Counted from the stretch's first letter, positions 26,466 to 36,004 are shown. The stretch is 64,000 nt of DNA from Pseudomonas sp. RIT409 (GCF_003052515.2 NZ_QARE02000015.1:62001-126000), one strand, 5' to 3'. Translations and numbers: made by a program. The notes: generated by a model from the letters alone, not told the origin.

Positions 26466-27344
26466 TCACGTCGCCAAGGTCTCGACGATGACCTCGGTGA
26501 TCGACTGCAGTCGTGCGGTGGCCATCGGATCGCTTTGTGTGGCTTCCAGCAACACAAATTCCACGTCCGGCAGCGCGGGTAACAGACCGTCAGGCACCTC
26601 CGTCATCCCCGGCTCGATCAACGCGGAGGCATTGAGGCAACCGATTCCCAGTCCTGCGCCCACCGCCGCTTGCAGGCCCGCGACCCCCGAGGCGATGTGG
26701 GCGATGACGTAGGGGCGCCGATGGGCGTCGAGCTGCTGACGTGCCAAACGATGAAGGGAGCAACTTTCAGGCAGCAAGGCCAGCTCCACCGGTTTTTGTG
26801 CCTCGGTCATTTTCTTCTGACTGGCCATGACCCAGATCAGCCGCTCGGTTCGCAAAACCCGTGCGTCGCCGTATGCCCCCCGTGCAGCACCGGCAATCCG
26901 CATGACGATCGCCAGGTCGAGACCGTTGTTGCGGTAAGCGGCGATCACGTCGTCACTCTTGCCCACCTGCGTGCGAATCCTGAGGCCCGGGTGATGTTCA
27001 GCGATCCGGTTCAGCAGCCCCATGAGGTGGCTCGGTCTGAAATAATCGGAAAGGCCGAGATTAAGTTCGCCCTCCAACGCAATGCCGTGCATGTCTCGCC
27101 AGGCCGCCTCGGACAAAGCCAGTAGTTTGCGAGCGTGGGCGACCATACGCTCGCCCGCCGCCGTGGCCTGCACCCCAAGCTTGCTGCGCACCAGCAGTTG
27201 CCCCCCAGCGGCCTCCTCCAGTTTGCGCAACTGCTCGCTCAACGAGGACTGCGACAGAAAGCGCGTCGACACCGCTGCGGAAATGCTGCCCGCATCGACC
27301 ACCGCCACAAGGGTCTTCAACTGCTCGAAATCAAATCCGCGCAT
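26466..27344 (-). CDS. LysR-family transcriptional regulator
   Basis: A 292-residue LysR regulator with the helix-turn-helix at residues 5-62 (VAVVDAGSISAAVSTRFLSQSSLSEQLRKLEEAAG), then an effector domain (GLSDYFRPSHLMGLL, LDLAIVMRI). The sequence SQSSLSEQLRKLE resembles regulators of MFS exporters. It is divergent from the tautomerase gene, with 105 bp between the starts, and probably controls it. The MFS gene lies 174 bp downstream on the same strand. Confidence 0.87.
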   Translation of the reverse strand: MRGFDFEQLKTLVAVVDAGSISAAVSTRFLSQSSLSEQLRKLEEAAGGQLLVRSKLGVQATAAGERMVAHARKLLALSEAAWRDMHGIALEGELNLGLSDYFRPSHLMGLLNRIAEHHPGLRIRTQVGKSDDVIAAYRNNGLDLAIVMRIAGAARGAYGDARVLRTERLIWVMASQKKMTEAQKPVELALLPESCSLHRLARQQLDAHRRPYVIAHIASGVAGLQAAVGAGLGIGCLNASALIEPGMTEVPDGLLPALPDVEFVLLEATQSDPMATARLQSITEVIVETLAT

Positions 27345-27449
27345 TTTTATCCATCCGAAAAAACGATAAATGACATCGTATCTTACGGCTTTTCCAATAG
27401 GAAGAAGCTTCGCACAATGGCTCCGTCAACCATTCAAAGGATACCTCTC

Positions 27450-27848
27450 ATGCCTGCAATCACCCTTCAACTGTCCGGTTCGCGCAATCCTGATCTGGCT
27501 CACAAAGCGATGGCGCTGATCAATCAGCTCACCGCCGAGGTGCTGGGCAAACAGCCCGAATTGATGGCAACGACCGTCCAGTTCATCGCCAAAGAAGACT
27601 GGTTCATCGCCGGCCAACCCCTGTCGAAGATCGGCGGCAATGCCTTTCATCTCGACATCAGCATCACCGACGAGACTAACCTGAAGAAGGAGAAAGCGCG
27701 CTTCCTCGCAGACGTCCATGCGGGTCTGAAAGCGCTGCTTCCTGATGTGCACGAGGTGTCCTATATCCACCTCATCGACGCGCGTGCAGCGGCCTATGGC
27801 TACGGCGGACGCACGCAGGAATGGCGCCACCAGCAAGCCGGTGTTTGA
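27450..27848 (+). CDS. 4-oxalocrotonate tautomerase-family protein
   Basis: A 132-residue tautomerase. After the initiator Met comes Pro, the catalytic N-terminal residue of this superfamily (MPAITLQLSG), which fixes the start at ATG 27450; AAAGGA lies eight bases upstream. Frames open further 5' are non-coding. The protein is about twice the length of the ~62-residue 4-OT subunit, as in fused or longer tautomerase groups (LMATTVQFIAKEDWFIAG, then SITDETNLKKEKARFLADV). Function: probably enol-keto isomerisation of an unknown substrate. It is divergent from the LysR gene at 26466 and convergent with another LysR gene 17 bp away. Confidence 0.83.
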   Translation: MPAITLQLSGSRNPDLAHKAMALINQLTAEVLGKQPELMATTVQFIAKEDWFIAGQPLSKIGGNAFHLDISITDETNLKKEKARFLADVHAGLKALLPDVHEVSYIHLIDARAAAYGYGGRTQEWRHQQAGV

Positions 27849-27865
27849 CCAACCGGAGGGCCGCG

Positions 27866-28768
27866 TCAGCCCATCTCGATGAGCATGTCCAGAAACGCAC
27901 GGACGGCGGGGTTGGTGCGTCGGCTCTCTGGCCAGATGGCCGTGATGTTCTGCCGCTGGACCGCAAACTCGGAAAGCACCGGAACCAGCCGCTCGGCCTG
28001 GACGCCCGGATCGGCCATGAAGCTCGCCAACATGCCGATCCCCGCGCCCGCGGCCACGGCAGCGACGACGGCCTCACTGGCATCGACGATAACCGGTGAC
28101 GCCGGCACCACCTCGATCTCTTTGTCTGCAACACGAAAGGGCCAGCGCATGGCCTGACCGGTGCTTTGATAGCGCAGGTTCACCGTCTCGTGGCGAGCCA
28201 GTTCATCGGGATGCTGCGGCGTGCCACAGCGGGCGAGGTAGTCCGGCGAAGCGTAGCAACCCAAGGTGTAGGGCATCAGTCGCCGCGACAGCAGCGAAGA
28301 ATCCGAAAGCTCACCGATCCTTATTGCCAGGTCGATGCCCTCTCCAATCAGATCGACGATCTGATCGCTCAGCCGCAGGTCAACGAACACCTTGGGGTAG
28401 CGGCTGCGGAACGCGGCAATGGCGGGTGCGATCATGTGCAACCCGATGGGCAGTGACGCTGCGATGCGCAGCGTGCCGGCGGGCTCGGCACGAGCCGATT
28501 TGGCGACCTGCTCGATCTCCTCTGCCTGACGCAACAATTGCAGCACCCGCTCATGCAGGTCGCGACCTTCAGCGGTGAACACCAAGGAGCGGGTGGTCCT
28601 GGTGAACAGCGAAACGCCAAAATGCCGCTCCAGCCGCTGAATACTTTTGCTGATGGCAGAGGGAGACAGCGAGAGCGAGCGGGCCGCTGCCCTGTAGCTG
28701 CCCAGAGAGCCCGCGCGGGCAAAGGCGATCAACCCGCTCAGTCGTTCGAATCCGATTGGTTCCTTCAT
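27866..28768 (-). CDS. LysR-family transcriptional regulator
   Basis: A 300-residue LysR regulator of the CrgA/DmlR-like group: FARAGSLGSYRAAARSLSLSPSAISKSIQRLERHFG, then RTTRSLVFTAEG and the ligand domain (DLAIRIGELSDSSL). The ATG at 28768 is preferred; 42 further in-frame codons upstream lack family similarity. It is divergent from the quinone reductase at 28862, with 93 bp between the starts, a layout that normally means direct regulation of that gene. Confidence 0.88.
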   Translation of the reverse strand: MKEPIGFERLSGLIAFARAGSLGSYRAAARSLSLSPSAISKSIQRLERHFGVSLFTRTTRSLVFTAEGRDLHERVLQLLRQAEEIEQVAKSARAEPAGTLRIAASLPIGLHMIAPAIAAFRSRYPKVFVDLRLSDQIVDLIGEGIDLAIRIGELSDSSLLSRRLMPYTLGCYASPDYLARCGTPQHPDELARHETVNLRYQSTGQAMRWPFRVADKEIEVVPASPVIVDASEAVVAAVAAGAGIGMLASFMADPGVQAERLVPVLSEFAVQRQNITAIWPESRRTNPAVRAFLDMLIEMG

Positions 28769-28861
28769 GTCACCATTGAAACGAATGACAGCCTCATTAT
28801 CAACCTCACCGTTTGGACATAGCCTGTGCTGACCCCATCGACTTGACGCTAGGAGGCTGTG

Positions 28862-29875
28862 ATGAACGACACGATGAAAGCCGTGCGACTGCACGAATTT
28901 GGCAACCCTGACGTGTTGCGCTACGAGGACGCGCCGCGCCCCGTCGCACTGTGCGGGGAGGTTCTGGTGCGCGTGCGTGCGGCGGGTTTGAACCCGCCCG
29001 ATTTCTACTTGCGGGACGGCTACCGGGCCTTGCCGCCTGAATGGCGCCCGGACCCCGTATTTCCCTTGGTGTTAGGCACCGACATTTCCGGAGAGGTCGT
29101 GGCCCTCGGCGAAGGCGCGAGCCGGTTCAGCGTCGGCGACGAGGTCTATGCCATGGTGCGCTTTCCCGCTGACCTGATGACCGGCAGTGGTGCCTATGCC
29201 GAGTACGTCCGTGTCCACGAGACCGAGCTGGCCCATAAGCCCGACAAAATCGATCACATCGAAGCGGCAGGCGCGCCCATGTCGCTGCTCACCGCCTGGC
29301 AATTTCTCGTCGATCCTGGCCATGACACGCCGAACCCCTTTCAGGCCTTTCAGCATCAGCCCGTCCCACTCCTAGGCAAACGCGTGCTGGTGAACGGTGC
29401 CGGAGGCGGCGTGGGTCACCTGGCGGTCCAAGTGGCCAAATGGCGAGGGGCACACGTCATCGCCGTCGCCTCCGGCAAACACCAGCGTCTACTTGGCGAA
29501 CTCGGTGCCGATGCCTTCATCGACCGCACTCAGGTCGCCGCCGAAGCGGTCGCTCAGGACGTGGACCTTGTGATCGACGCCGTGGGTGGCCCCAACATGG
29601 AACGGTTCCTGAGCGTGATCCGGCCCGGCGGCCGGCTGTTTCTAGTCAACCCGCTGGGTTTTTCCGGCCATGACGAAGCATCTGAGCGGGGGATTACGGT
29701 CTCATCGATGCAGGTGCGTTCCAATGGGGCGCAATTGCAGGAGACCGGTCGCTTGCTGGAAGACGGCACCTTGCGCGTGGTGATCGACAGCACTTTTACA
29801 CTCGCTCAGGCTGCGCACGCCCATCGTCGAGCCGCTAAAGGGGGCCTTCAGGGCAAGGTGGTGCTGGTGGTCTGA
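28862..29875 (+). CDS. NADP-dependent quinone oxidoreductase (MDR family)
   Basis: A 337-residue medium-chain dehydrogenase/reductase of the quinone-oxidoreductase type: MKAVRLHEFGNPDVLRYED, then AAGLNPPDFYLRDGY, VLGTDISGEVVALGEG, the dinucleotide loop NGAGGGVGHLAVQVAKW (about residues 175-192), and DLVIDAVGG. No structural-zinc Cys cluster is seen. ATG 28862 is five bases after a perfect AGGAGG; a GTG 3 bp before is possible. It is divergent from a LysR gene and followed 164 bp later by a TetR gene. It probably reduces quinones or enones as a detoxification enzyme. Confidence 0.89.
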   Translation: MNDTMKAVRLHEFGNPDVLRYEDAPRPVALCGEVLVRVRAAGLNPPDFYLRDGYRALPPEWRPDPVFPLVLGTDISGEVVALGEGASRFSVGDEVYAMVRFPADLMTGSGAYAEYVRVHETELAHKPDKIDHIEAAGAPMSLLTAWQFLVDPGHDTPNPFQAFQHQPVPLLGKRVLVNGAGGGVGHLAVQVAKWRGAHVIAVASGKHQRLLGELGADAFIDRTQVAAEAVAQDVDLVIDAVGGPNMERFLSVIRPGGRLFLVNPLGFSGHDEASERGITVSSMQVRSNGAQLQETGRLLEDGTLRVVIDSTFTLAQAAHAHRRAAKGGLQGKVVLVV

Positions 29876-30039
29876 GGGCTCGAAAGCCAGATGGCCCAAC
29901 CATTGCCCGGACGTCCATCGGGGCAGCAGGCGGGGCGACGGCGTGTGCAAAGCGACGCTCGGGAGCGATATCGCACTGGCGACGAGGGTGAAGGCTCACG
30001 TACAGTGACCCCCCGCAAGTCGTAACCCAAGGGATTGAT

Positions 30040-30666
30040 ATGTCAGCCACCCCCCAAGCGCCTGCCCGCACCCGCCGCGCCCCCAAGGGCGAGAAACGTC
30101 GTGAAGAATTGCTTGATGCCGCACTGGCCTTGTATTCGCTCGAGGGATACACCGGCGCGTCCATTGCCAGAATCGCCGAGCATGTCGGGATATCGGTGGC
30201 GGGTGTGCTGCACCACTTCCCTAACAAGGTGGCGCTGCTGATGGCCGTCCTGACGCGCAGGGACGAAGTCAACCGCAAGGTGGTCGACGAGGCCCAAAGC
30301 GAACCGACGCTGGATGGGTTCATCGACGGGTTGCAAAAACTCAACCGATCGAACGCGACGGCGCCCGGGGTGATCCGCGCGTTCAGCATTCTCAATGCCG
30401 AAAGCCTGGTGGACAGCCACCCGGCTTGGGAGTGGTTCCAGAACCGGTACCAAGGCATCTACGGACGTATGCGTACCCGCCTTGACTTCCTGGTGTCGAC
30501 CGGCGAAGTGCGCGCAGACGTCGACCTTGACGTCATCATCCAGCAAATTCTGGCGATGATGGACGGCCTGCAGTTCCAATGGCTGCGGTTTCCGGACCGA
30601 GTCGATCTGGTCAAGGACTTCGAGTGCTACATGGCGCAGGTCAAGCGCGAAATTCAGGTGAAATGA
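30040..30666 (+). CDS. TetR-family transcriptional regulator
   Basis: A 208-residue TetR/AcrR regulator. The DNA-binding domain is at residues 18-65 (RREELLDAALALYSLEGYTGASIARIAEHVGISVAGVLHHFPNK), with the tyrosine of the usual YYHF replaced (LHHF). The C-terminal domain (LDVIIQQILAMMDGLQFQWL) is of the TetR_C type found in several ligand-inducible repressors. A Lys/Arg-rich N-terminal tail precedes the HTH. It follows the quinone reductase on the same strand but after 164 bp, so it may be independent. A strong hairpin follows. Confidence 0.87.
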   Translation: MSATPQAPARTRRAPKGEKRREELLDAALALYSLEGYTGASIARIAEHVGISVAGVLHHFPNKVALLMAVLTRRDEVNRKVVDEAQSEPTLDGFIDGLQKLNRSNATAPGVIRAFSILNAESLVDSHPAWEWFQNRYQGIYGRMRTRLDFLVSTGEVRADVDLDVIIQQILAMMDGLQFQWLRFPDRVDLVKDFECYMAQVKREIQVK

Positions 30667-30668
30667 AA

Positions 30669-30697
30669 CGGGGCGATCCACTCGCTGGATCGCCCCG
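30669..30697. terminator. Bidirectional intrinsic terminator
   Basis: A perfect 12-bp GC-rich stem (30669-30680 with 30686-30697) with a 5-base loop, between the convergent TetR and GH3 stops. T-rich sequence follows on the minus-strand side (GTTTCATTT). Confidence 0.85.
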
Positions 30698-30759
30698 CTC
30701 CCTTCATCTCCGGTGAGGTCGAGACCTGGCTCGCGCCCTGCCCCTACCCCGTGCGGCCA

Positions 30760-33498
30760 TCAGTAGTCGGTGTTGCCGTCGTAGTCGGCGTTACCGTTAC
30801 CGTCATTGACGTTCTCATCCTGATCGAACACGCCGCCAGTCTTGACCGGTGGCAGCGTGACCTTGACCGAGTTCAGTGCAGAACGAGGCAATGGGTTGCT
30901 GGTGGTGGTCGACAGCTCCTGGCGGTACTGATTGACCAGCTTGCCGGTCAGACGAATATCGTCCGACGCCGCACCCAGGCTGATGTTGAAGGTGTCGGGA
31001 TCGATCACCCACTGCTTGCTCGAATCGTCGTAGTACGCCAACGAACGGTCATTGAGTTCGATGGTGACATGACGGGTTTCGCCCGGCTGCAGGAACACCT
31101 TCTTGTAGCCCTTGAGCTCTTTGACGGCGCGTTCGACCTTCGGATTCTGCTGGCCAACATACACCTGGGCCACTTCGGAACCGGCACGCTGGCCACTGTT
31201 GGTCAGGTCGAACGAGACTTTGATCGGCGTGTTGCCCACGGCGACACCCGGCGTGACCGACATGTTGTTGTAGGTGAAGCGGGTGTACGACAAGCCATGG
31301 CCAAACGCGAACAGCGGCTTGGTGCCCGTCTTGTCATAGCCACGATAGCCGAGCATCGTCAGGTCGTGCTTGTAGCTGATTTCCTTGAGCGTGCGGGTGT
31401 TGTCGTAATGCGGGAAGTCCGCGTACAGCGGGTTGTCTTCGATGTGACGTTCGATACTGATCGGCAGTTTGCCGGACGGGTTGACCTTGCCGAAAAGGAT
31501 CTCGGCCAGGGCCTGACCACCGTTCTGGCCCGGATAGAACGCGTGCAGCGCAGCTGGCACTTGATCGATCCAGTCGCTCATGTTCAGCCCGGTACCGCCG
31601 TGCATCGTGACGATGGTGTGCGGGTTGGCCTTGGCGATGTTCTGGATCAACTCGCTCTGGTACTCAGGCAGGTCGAACCCATGGTCGAAGCCTTCGCCTT
31701 CGTATTCGTTGCTGTTACCCACTGCCACCACGACCGCGTCGTACTGGGACAGGTCCTGAGGCGCAGCCAGCGAAGCCCAGGCCATTTGCACGCCAACCAG
31801 CCCGCCCATGGTGGACAGGTAACCGTCACGACGCGAGTACTCGAGTTTCACGTCATAGGTCTTGCCGGCTTCCAGTTTGATCTTGCCCGACACCGGAATG
31901 GTCGGCGGGATGCTCTTGTTGGTGATGTTCTCACCATCACCGTTGTCGATGATCTTCTCGCCATTGATCCACAGGCGAACAGCGCCGTCGGCGCGCACCT
32001 TGAACACTTGCTCGCCACTGGTGACCGGTTTCATCTGGCCCGTCCAGCGGATCGAGGTGTTGGCTGTATCGCCATTGCTCGGCAGATCGTCGGTGGACCA
32101 GTCCATGTCGACATGGGTGTCGATGCGCGTGGCCGACGGGTCTCCGGACCAGTTGGCGTTGGTGAAGAACTCGGTCTTCAGGCCCGCGACCGTGTTGCCT
32201 TTGCTGTCGGTGGTGGTCCAATTCGAAGCCTTAGGGTCCAGCGACAGGCCGTCGAGGAATTCGACCTTGGCGTTGGGCGCCATTTGCTGCAGGCCGCTCA
32301 GCTCACTGATGTAATGGGTCGCGTCCACATGGGCGCTGCCGAAACCGGTTGGCGGCGCGTATTTGGCGAGGTCGCCGACCACGGCGATGCGCTTGACCTT
32401 GGCCTTGTCCAGCGGCAGCACGTCGTTCTGGTTTTTCAGCAGGACGATGCCTTCACGGGCGATGTTCAACGCCACTTTGTTGCTGGTCGCGCTGTTCATG
32501 TTGTGGGCGGTCAACGGCGCGAACTTGTCGAACTGGTACAGGTAGATGTTCTTGAGGATCGTACGGACTTTGTCGTCCACAGTCGCCATGTCCAGCTCAC
32601 CGCTGTCCAGGTAAGGCTTGAGCACCGAGCTGTTCATCTGGCCACCCATCATGTCCAGATCGGTACCGGCCTTGGCCGCCGGCAGCCCATGCACGATGGC
32701 GTTGTAGTCGCTCTGCACCAGGCCCTTGAAGCCCCACTCCTTCTTCAGGATGTCAGCGATCAAGTGCTTGTTTTCACACGCGTATTCGCCGTTCACCTTC
32801 TGGAACGAACACATCATCATCGCGACGGTACCGTTCTTGGTCGCCGATTCGAACGGTGGCAGCGTCATCTCGCGCAGCACGCGCTCAGGCATGGTCTGGT
32901 TGAGGATGAAGCGGTTGGTTTCCTGGTCGTTACCTGCGTAGTGCTTGGCTTCGGCCCAGACGCGGCGCTGCTGGATACCGTTGATCACCGCAGGGCCGAG
33001 GCTGGCACCGAGGAACGGGTCTTCGCCGGAGAGGTATTCGAAGGCACGACCGCTCCAGGGCATGCGATAGAGGTTCATGCCCGGACCGGTCACGAACTGA
33101 TAGCCACCGGTCGCGGTGTCGTAGCCCAGCGCGCGACCGAAGTCGATGGCGCGACGGGGGTTGAAGGTCGCCGCCAGGTTCGGACCGGAGGGGTAAACCA
33201 CACCCGGATCATTGCCCTCGCTGGTGTAACGAATACCGGCGCCGCCGTCGGCACCGTGAATTTGCGGAACGCCGTATTGCGGCAGTGGTTTGACGTCCCA
33301 GCCGCCGATGCCACCGATGTAGGCCAGCTTTTCTTCCTGAGTCATTTTCGCCAGCGTTTTCTCCGCCGCCTTTTCGGCCCGCACTTCCTTGGCCGCCAAC
33401 TGCTCCTGGGTGGTGGTCGTCGCCGCGTTGGCATGACCAATGGCCAGACTCAAAAGTGCCAATGCCGAATGGGCACCGATCGTTCTACGGGTTCGCAT
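30760..33498 (-). CDS. Secreted GH3 beta-glucosidase with PA14 domain
   Basis: A 912-residue glycoside hydrolase family 3 enzyme. Residues 1-24 are a signal peptide ending in GHANA. The (alpha/beta)8 domain contains the KHYAGNDQETNR block and GLVQSDYNA, whose Asp (about residue 264) is the expected nucleophile. A PA14 carbohydrate-binding insert lies at roughly 445-570, inside the alpha/beta sandwich, and a fibronectin-type III-like domain ends the protein. GGAG lies eight bases before ATG 33498. It cleaves terminal beta-glucosyl residues, probably in the periplasm or outside the cell. The adjacent T2SS operon makes it a candidate substrate (inference from position only). Confidence 0.92.
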   Translation of the reverse strand: MRTRRTIGAHSALALLSLAIGHANAATTTTQEQLAAKEVRAEKAAEKTLAKMTQEEKLAYIGGIGGWDVKPLPQYGVPQIHGADGGAGIRYTSEGNDPGVVYPSGPNLAATFNPRRAIDFGRALGYDTATGGYQFVTGPGMNLYRMPWSGRAFEYLSGEDPFLGASLGPAVINGIQQRRVWAEAKHYAGNDQETNRFILNQTMPERVLREMTLPPFESATKNGTVAMMMCSFQKVNGEYACENKHLIADILKKEWGFKGLVQSDYNAIVHGLPAAKAGTDLDMMGGQMNSSVLKPYLDSGELDMATVDDKVRTILKNIYLYQFDKFAPLTAHNMNSATSNKVALNIAREGIVLLKNQNDVLPLDKAKVKRIAVVGDLAKYAPPTGFGSAHVDATHYISELSGLQQMAPNAKVEFLDGLSLDPKASNWTTTDSKGNTVAGLKTEFFTNANWSGDPSATRIDTHVDMDWSTDDLPSNGDTANTSIRWTGQMKPVTSGEQVFKVRADGAVRLWINGEKIIDNGDGENITNKSIPPTIPVSGKIKLEAGKTYDVKLEYSRRDGYLSTMGGLVGVQMAWASLAAPQDLSQYDAVVVAVGNSNEYEGEGFDHGFDLPEYQSELIQNIAKANPHTIVTMHGGTGLNMSDWIDQVPAALHAFYPGQNGGQALAEILFGKVNPSGKLPISIERHIEDNPLYADFPHYDNTRTLKEISYKHDLTMLGYRGYDKTGTKPLFAFGHGLSYTRFTYNNMSVTPGVAVGNTPIKVSFDLTNSGQRAGSEVAQVYVGQQNPKVERAVKELKGYKKVFLQPGETRHVTIELNDRSLAYYDDSSKQWVIDPDTFNISLGAASDDIRLTGKLVNQYRQELSTTTSNPLPRSALNSVKVTLPPVKTGGVFDQDENVNDGNGNADYDGNTDY

Positions 33499-33967
33499 AA
33501 ATAATCTCCAGATCGCCCCTGTGCGCAATTGTCGCAGTTGACAGGCGCAAACCCTTATTTCAAGGCGATAAAACACCTATCCCGCAGCTCATTAACTAAA
33601 CAGCGGGCAAAAAAAGGAGAGCGCGCCAACAAGCTGGAAACTTGGGCAACAGGCTTGGTAAGACCAAAAGTTACTGGCAATGCGCCAGCTAAATACGCAG
33701 TACTGGACCGCGCTTCTTAAATTAAGACAGGCGTTTTTTGTTGAAGTCAAATAAAAAATAATCGCCTTAGAAATCGCTGAAATTTTTTGATACAGTCACT
33801 GAACTCCCACTAAACCTATAGGTCTGTAGGTTTAGCAAAATGACCTGACACTGCGCCTGACCGCCAGTGATTACGGGGGAGAGCCGCCCTGGTGGACGGC
33901 TCTGACCGTCACCTCCGGCAGGCAGGAGAGTCCCTTTTTACCGTTAACCCCATAGGAGAATCACCGA
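33499..33967. other. Divergent intergenic region, 469 bp, with structured leader
   Basis: This AT-richer stretch holds the promoters of the GH3 gene (minus) and the small exported protein (plus). It contains an 8-bp inverted repeat TAAACCTA/TAGGTTTA (33811-33834) and, 64 bp before the small ORF, a 7-bp hairpin AGAGCCG/CGGCTCT (33880-33903). I compared the leader with known riboswitch motifs from memory (glycine, guanidine, TPP) and found no match. Confidence 0.5.
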
Positions 33968-34195
33968 ATGAAGATGCCCCTGATTGGTGCACTGGCCGCA
34001 ATGACATTGGCAGTATCAACCGCTGCAATGGCGACCGAATCAAATACCCAGGAATCGGTTTCCGGCGCACCGGACTCGACGGTCATGACGCAAACTAAAA
34101 CGGTGGAAGTCGCGAAGAAACAGCATAAACAAGTTCAAGCCGATGAAAACAAACGGGGTCGCCCTACCGACCAGACTTCGCACACCAGCAACTAA
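33968..34195 (+). CDS. Small exported protein of unknown function
   Basis: A 75-residue protein. The first ~23 residues are a good signal peptide (MKMPLIGALAAMTLAVSTAAMA, then TES); the mature part of about 52 residues is hydrophilic, Thr/Gln/Lys-rich and predicted disordered, with no Cys. GGAG lies nine bases before the ATG. It has its own ~155-nt leader with a hairpin. It is not recognised as any known family. The next gene, gspE, follows after 84 bp on the same strand, so it might be cotranscribed with the secretion operon or be a secreted accessory. Confidence 0.7.
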   Translation: MKMPLIGALAAMTLAVSTAAMATESNTQESVSGAPDSTVMTQTKTVEVAKKQHKQVQADENKRGRPTDQTSHTSN

Positions 34196-34279
34196 GATCA
34201 ATCACTTACACTTATTAATCACGTACACGAGGGCGCCACTAAAGGCAGCCCTCGGTGCGTCGCTACTTGAACTTTAATC

Positions 34280-36004
34280 GTGTCCGATCGTTTGAATCCC
34301 GTCCCCCTCGAAGAACTGAGCGAGCACTCGGCTGAAGCGCTGTGCGCCTGGTTGGTGAGTCACTCAGGGCTCAAGATGGCAGACATGGATCGGGCACAGC
34401 GCCTTGCCCAGGACTCTCCAGGCAGTTCGCTGACCGAACTGCTGACACGCCTTGGCCTGGTGTCGGAACTTGACCTGGCCCGAGCGTGGGCCGCCACCCT
34501 GGAGGCGCCCTTGCTGGTCGCCGACGCCGTCACGCCGCCGAACGACACCTTGCCACCGCTGAGCGAACGCTTCATGCGCCACCACCGTCTGTTGCCCATC
34601 GGCAACCACGCCGATGGCGTGCATGTGCTGGCGGCCAATCCCGCCAATGCCTATGGTCTGGACGCTGTGCGCTACGCCTGTCAGACGCCGGTGTATGTGT
34701 CGGTCGGGCTGTCCAGCGAAGTCGACGGATTGATCGAGCGGTTCTACGGCCAGGGCCGCTCAGCCATGGGATCGTTGATCGAAACGATGGACGATCAGCG
34801 CGGGGCCGATGAAGACATCGAACACCTCAAGGACCTGGCTTCCGAAGCGCCGGTCATCCGCTTGGTCAACCTCATTCTGCAACGCGCGGTCGAGCAGCGC
34901 GCCTCCGACATTCATATCGAACCCTTCGAAAGCCAGCTCAAGGTGCGCTATCGCATCGACGGCGTGCTGCACGAGGCCGAGGCCCCGCCGTCGAGCTCAT
35001 CGGCGGCGATCATTTCCCGTTTGAAAATCATGGCGCGGCTGGACATCGCCGAGCGGCGCCTGCCGCAGGACGGTCGGATCATGCTGCGCATTCAGGGCAA
35101 GGAGCTGGACCTGCGGGTCAGTACCGTGCCCACCAGCTTCGGCGAGTCCGTGGTCATGCGTTTGCTGGATCGCCAGAACGTCAGCTTCGACTTTCCCAGC
35201 TTGGGCATGGATGGCGAACGCCTGCAACGCTTTTTGGACGTCCTGGAAAACCCCCACGGCATCCTGCTGGTCACCGGCCCTACCGGCTCAGGCAAGACCA
35301 CTACGCTGTACACCGCACTGTCACGGCTCAACACCGCCGAGCGCAAGATCATCACCGTCGAAGACCCGGTCGAGTACCAGCTCGAGGGCATCAACCAAAT
35401 TCAGGTCAAGCCCTCCATCGGGCTGGACTTCGCTGGAGCGCTGCGTTCCATCGTGCGGCAGGACCCGGACGTGATCATGATCGGCGAGATGCGCGATCTG
35501 GAAACCTGCCGCATTGCGATTCAGTCGTCGCTCACCGGCCACCTGGTGCTGTCGACCCTGCACACCAACAGCGCCGCGGCGAGTATCACCCGGTTACTTG
35601 ACATGGGCGTGGAAAGCTACCTGATCGCCTCCACGGTCAAAGGTATTCTGGCCCAGCGATTGGTGCGCCGACTCGACCCCGTGACGAGGATCGCTTTCGA
35701 AGCACCGGCCGAACTGGTGGCGGAGCACGGCCTGGAGCGCTTTACCGATCAGCGCCCGATCATGCTGTACCGCCCTGACAGCGACCTGCCTGGCGGCGGT
35801 TACCACGGGCGCAGCGCAATCACCGAGTTGCTGGTCATGACAGAAGAACTGCGCAGCCTGCTCATGCGTCAGGCAGACGCGGCCACCCTGGAACAGGCCG
35901 CCCGACGCGGTGGATTGCGCACGCTCTATGAAGAAGGCCTGCGACAAGCCGTGGCCGGGGTGACTTCCCTGGAAGAGGTCCTGCGCGTGACGCGCAGCGA
36001 ATGA
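34280..36004 (+). CDS. gspE: Type II secretion ATPase GspE
   Basis: A 574-residue secretion ATPase. The N-terminal domains (GspE_N) are at 20-170; the ATPase core has the arginine-rich VIRLVNLILQRAVEQRASDIHIEP block, Walker A GPTGSGKT (about residue 333), the Asp box and HIS box (STLHTNSAA) near 430. The tetracysteine zinc motif that usual GspE proteins carry shortly before GRSAI is absent: the spacer to GGGYHGRSAITELL has no Cys. Start GTG lacks a clear ribosome-binding site. It drives pseudopilus assembly from the cytoplasmic side, together with GspL. First gene of the T2SS operon; GspF follows with 4-bp overlap. Confidence 0.92.
   Translation: MSDRLNPVPLEELSEHSAEALCAWLVSHSGLKMADMDRAQRLAQDSPGSSLTELLTRLGLVSELDLARAWAATLEAPLLVADAVTPPNDTLPPLSERFMRHHRLLPIGNHADGVHVLAANPANAYGLDAVRYACQTPVYVSVGLSSEVDGLIERFYGQGRSAMGSLIETMDDQRGADEDIEHLKDLASEAPVIRLVNLILQRAVEQRASDIHIEPFESQLKVRYRIDGVLHEAEAPPSSSSAAIISRLKIMARLDIAERRLPQDGRIMLRIQGKELDLRVSTVPTSFGESVVMRLLDRQNVSFDFPSLGMDGERLQRFLDVLENPHGILLVTGPTGSGKTTTLYTALSRLNTAERKIITVEDPVEYQLEGINQIQVKPSIGLDFAGALRSIVRQDPDVIMIGEMRDLETCRIAIQSSLTGHLVLSTLHTNSAAASITRLLDMGVESYLIASTVKGILAQRLVRRLDPVTRIAFEAPAELVAEHGLERFTDQRPIMLYRPDSDLPGGGYHGRSAITELLVMTEELRSLLMRQADAATLEQAARRGGLRTLYEEGLRQAVAGVTSLEEVLRVTRSE

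Noticed and set aside
30751..33504. A 917-codon open frame on the plus strand
   Set aside because: It is exactly antisense to the GH3 gene and arises from high-GC codon bias; it has no ribosome-binding site and no family pattern.
33841..33960. Possible riboswitch upstream of the small exported protein
   Set aside because: A hairpin and purine-rich tracts are present, but the conserved cores of glycine, guanidine, TPP and cobalamin aptamers are not matched.
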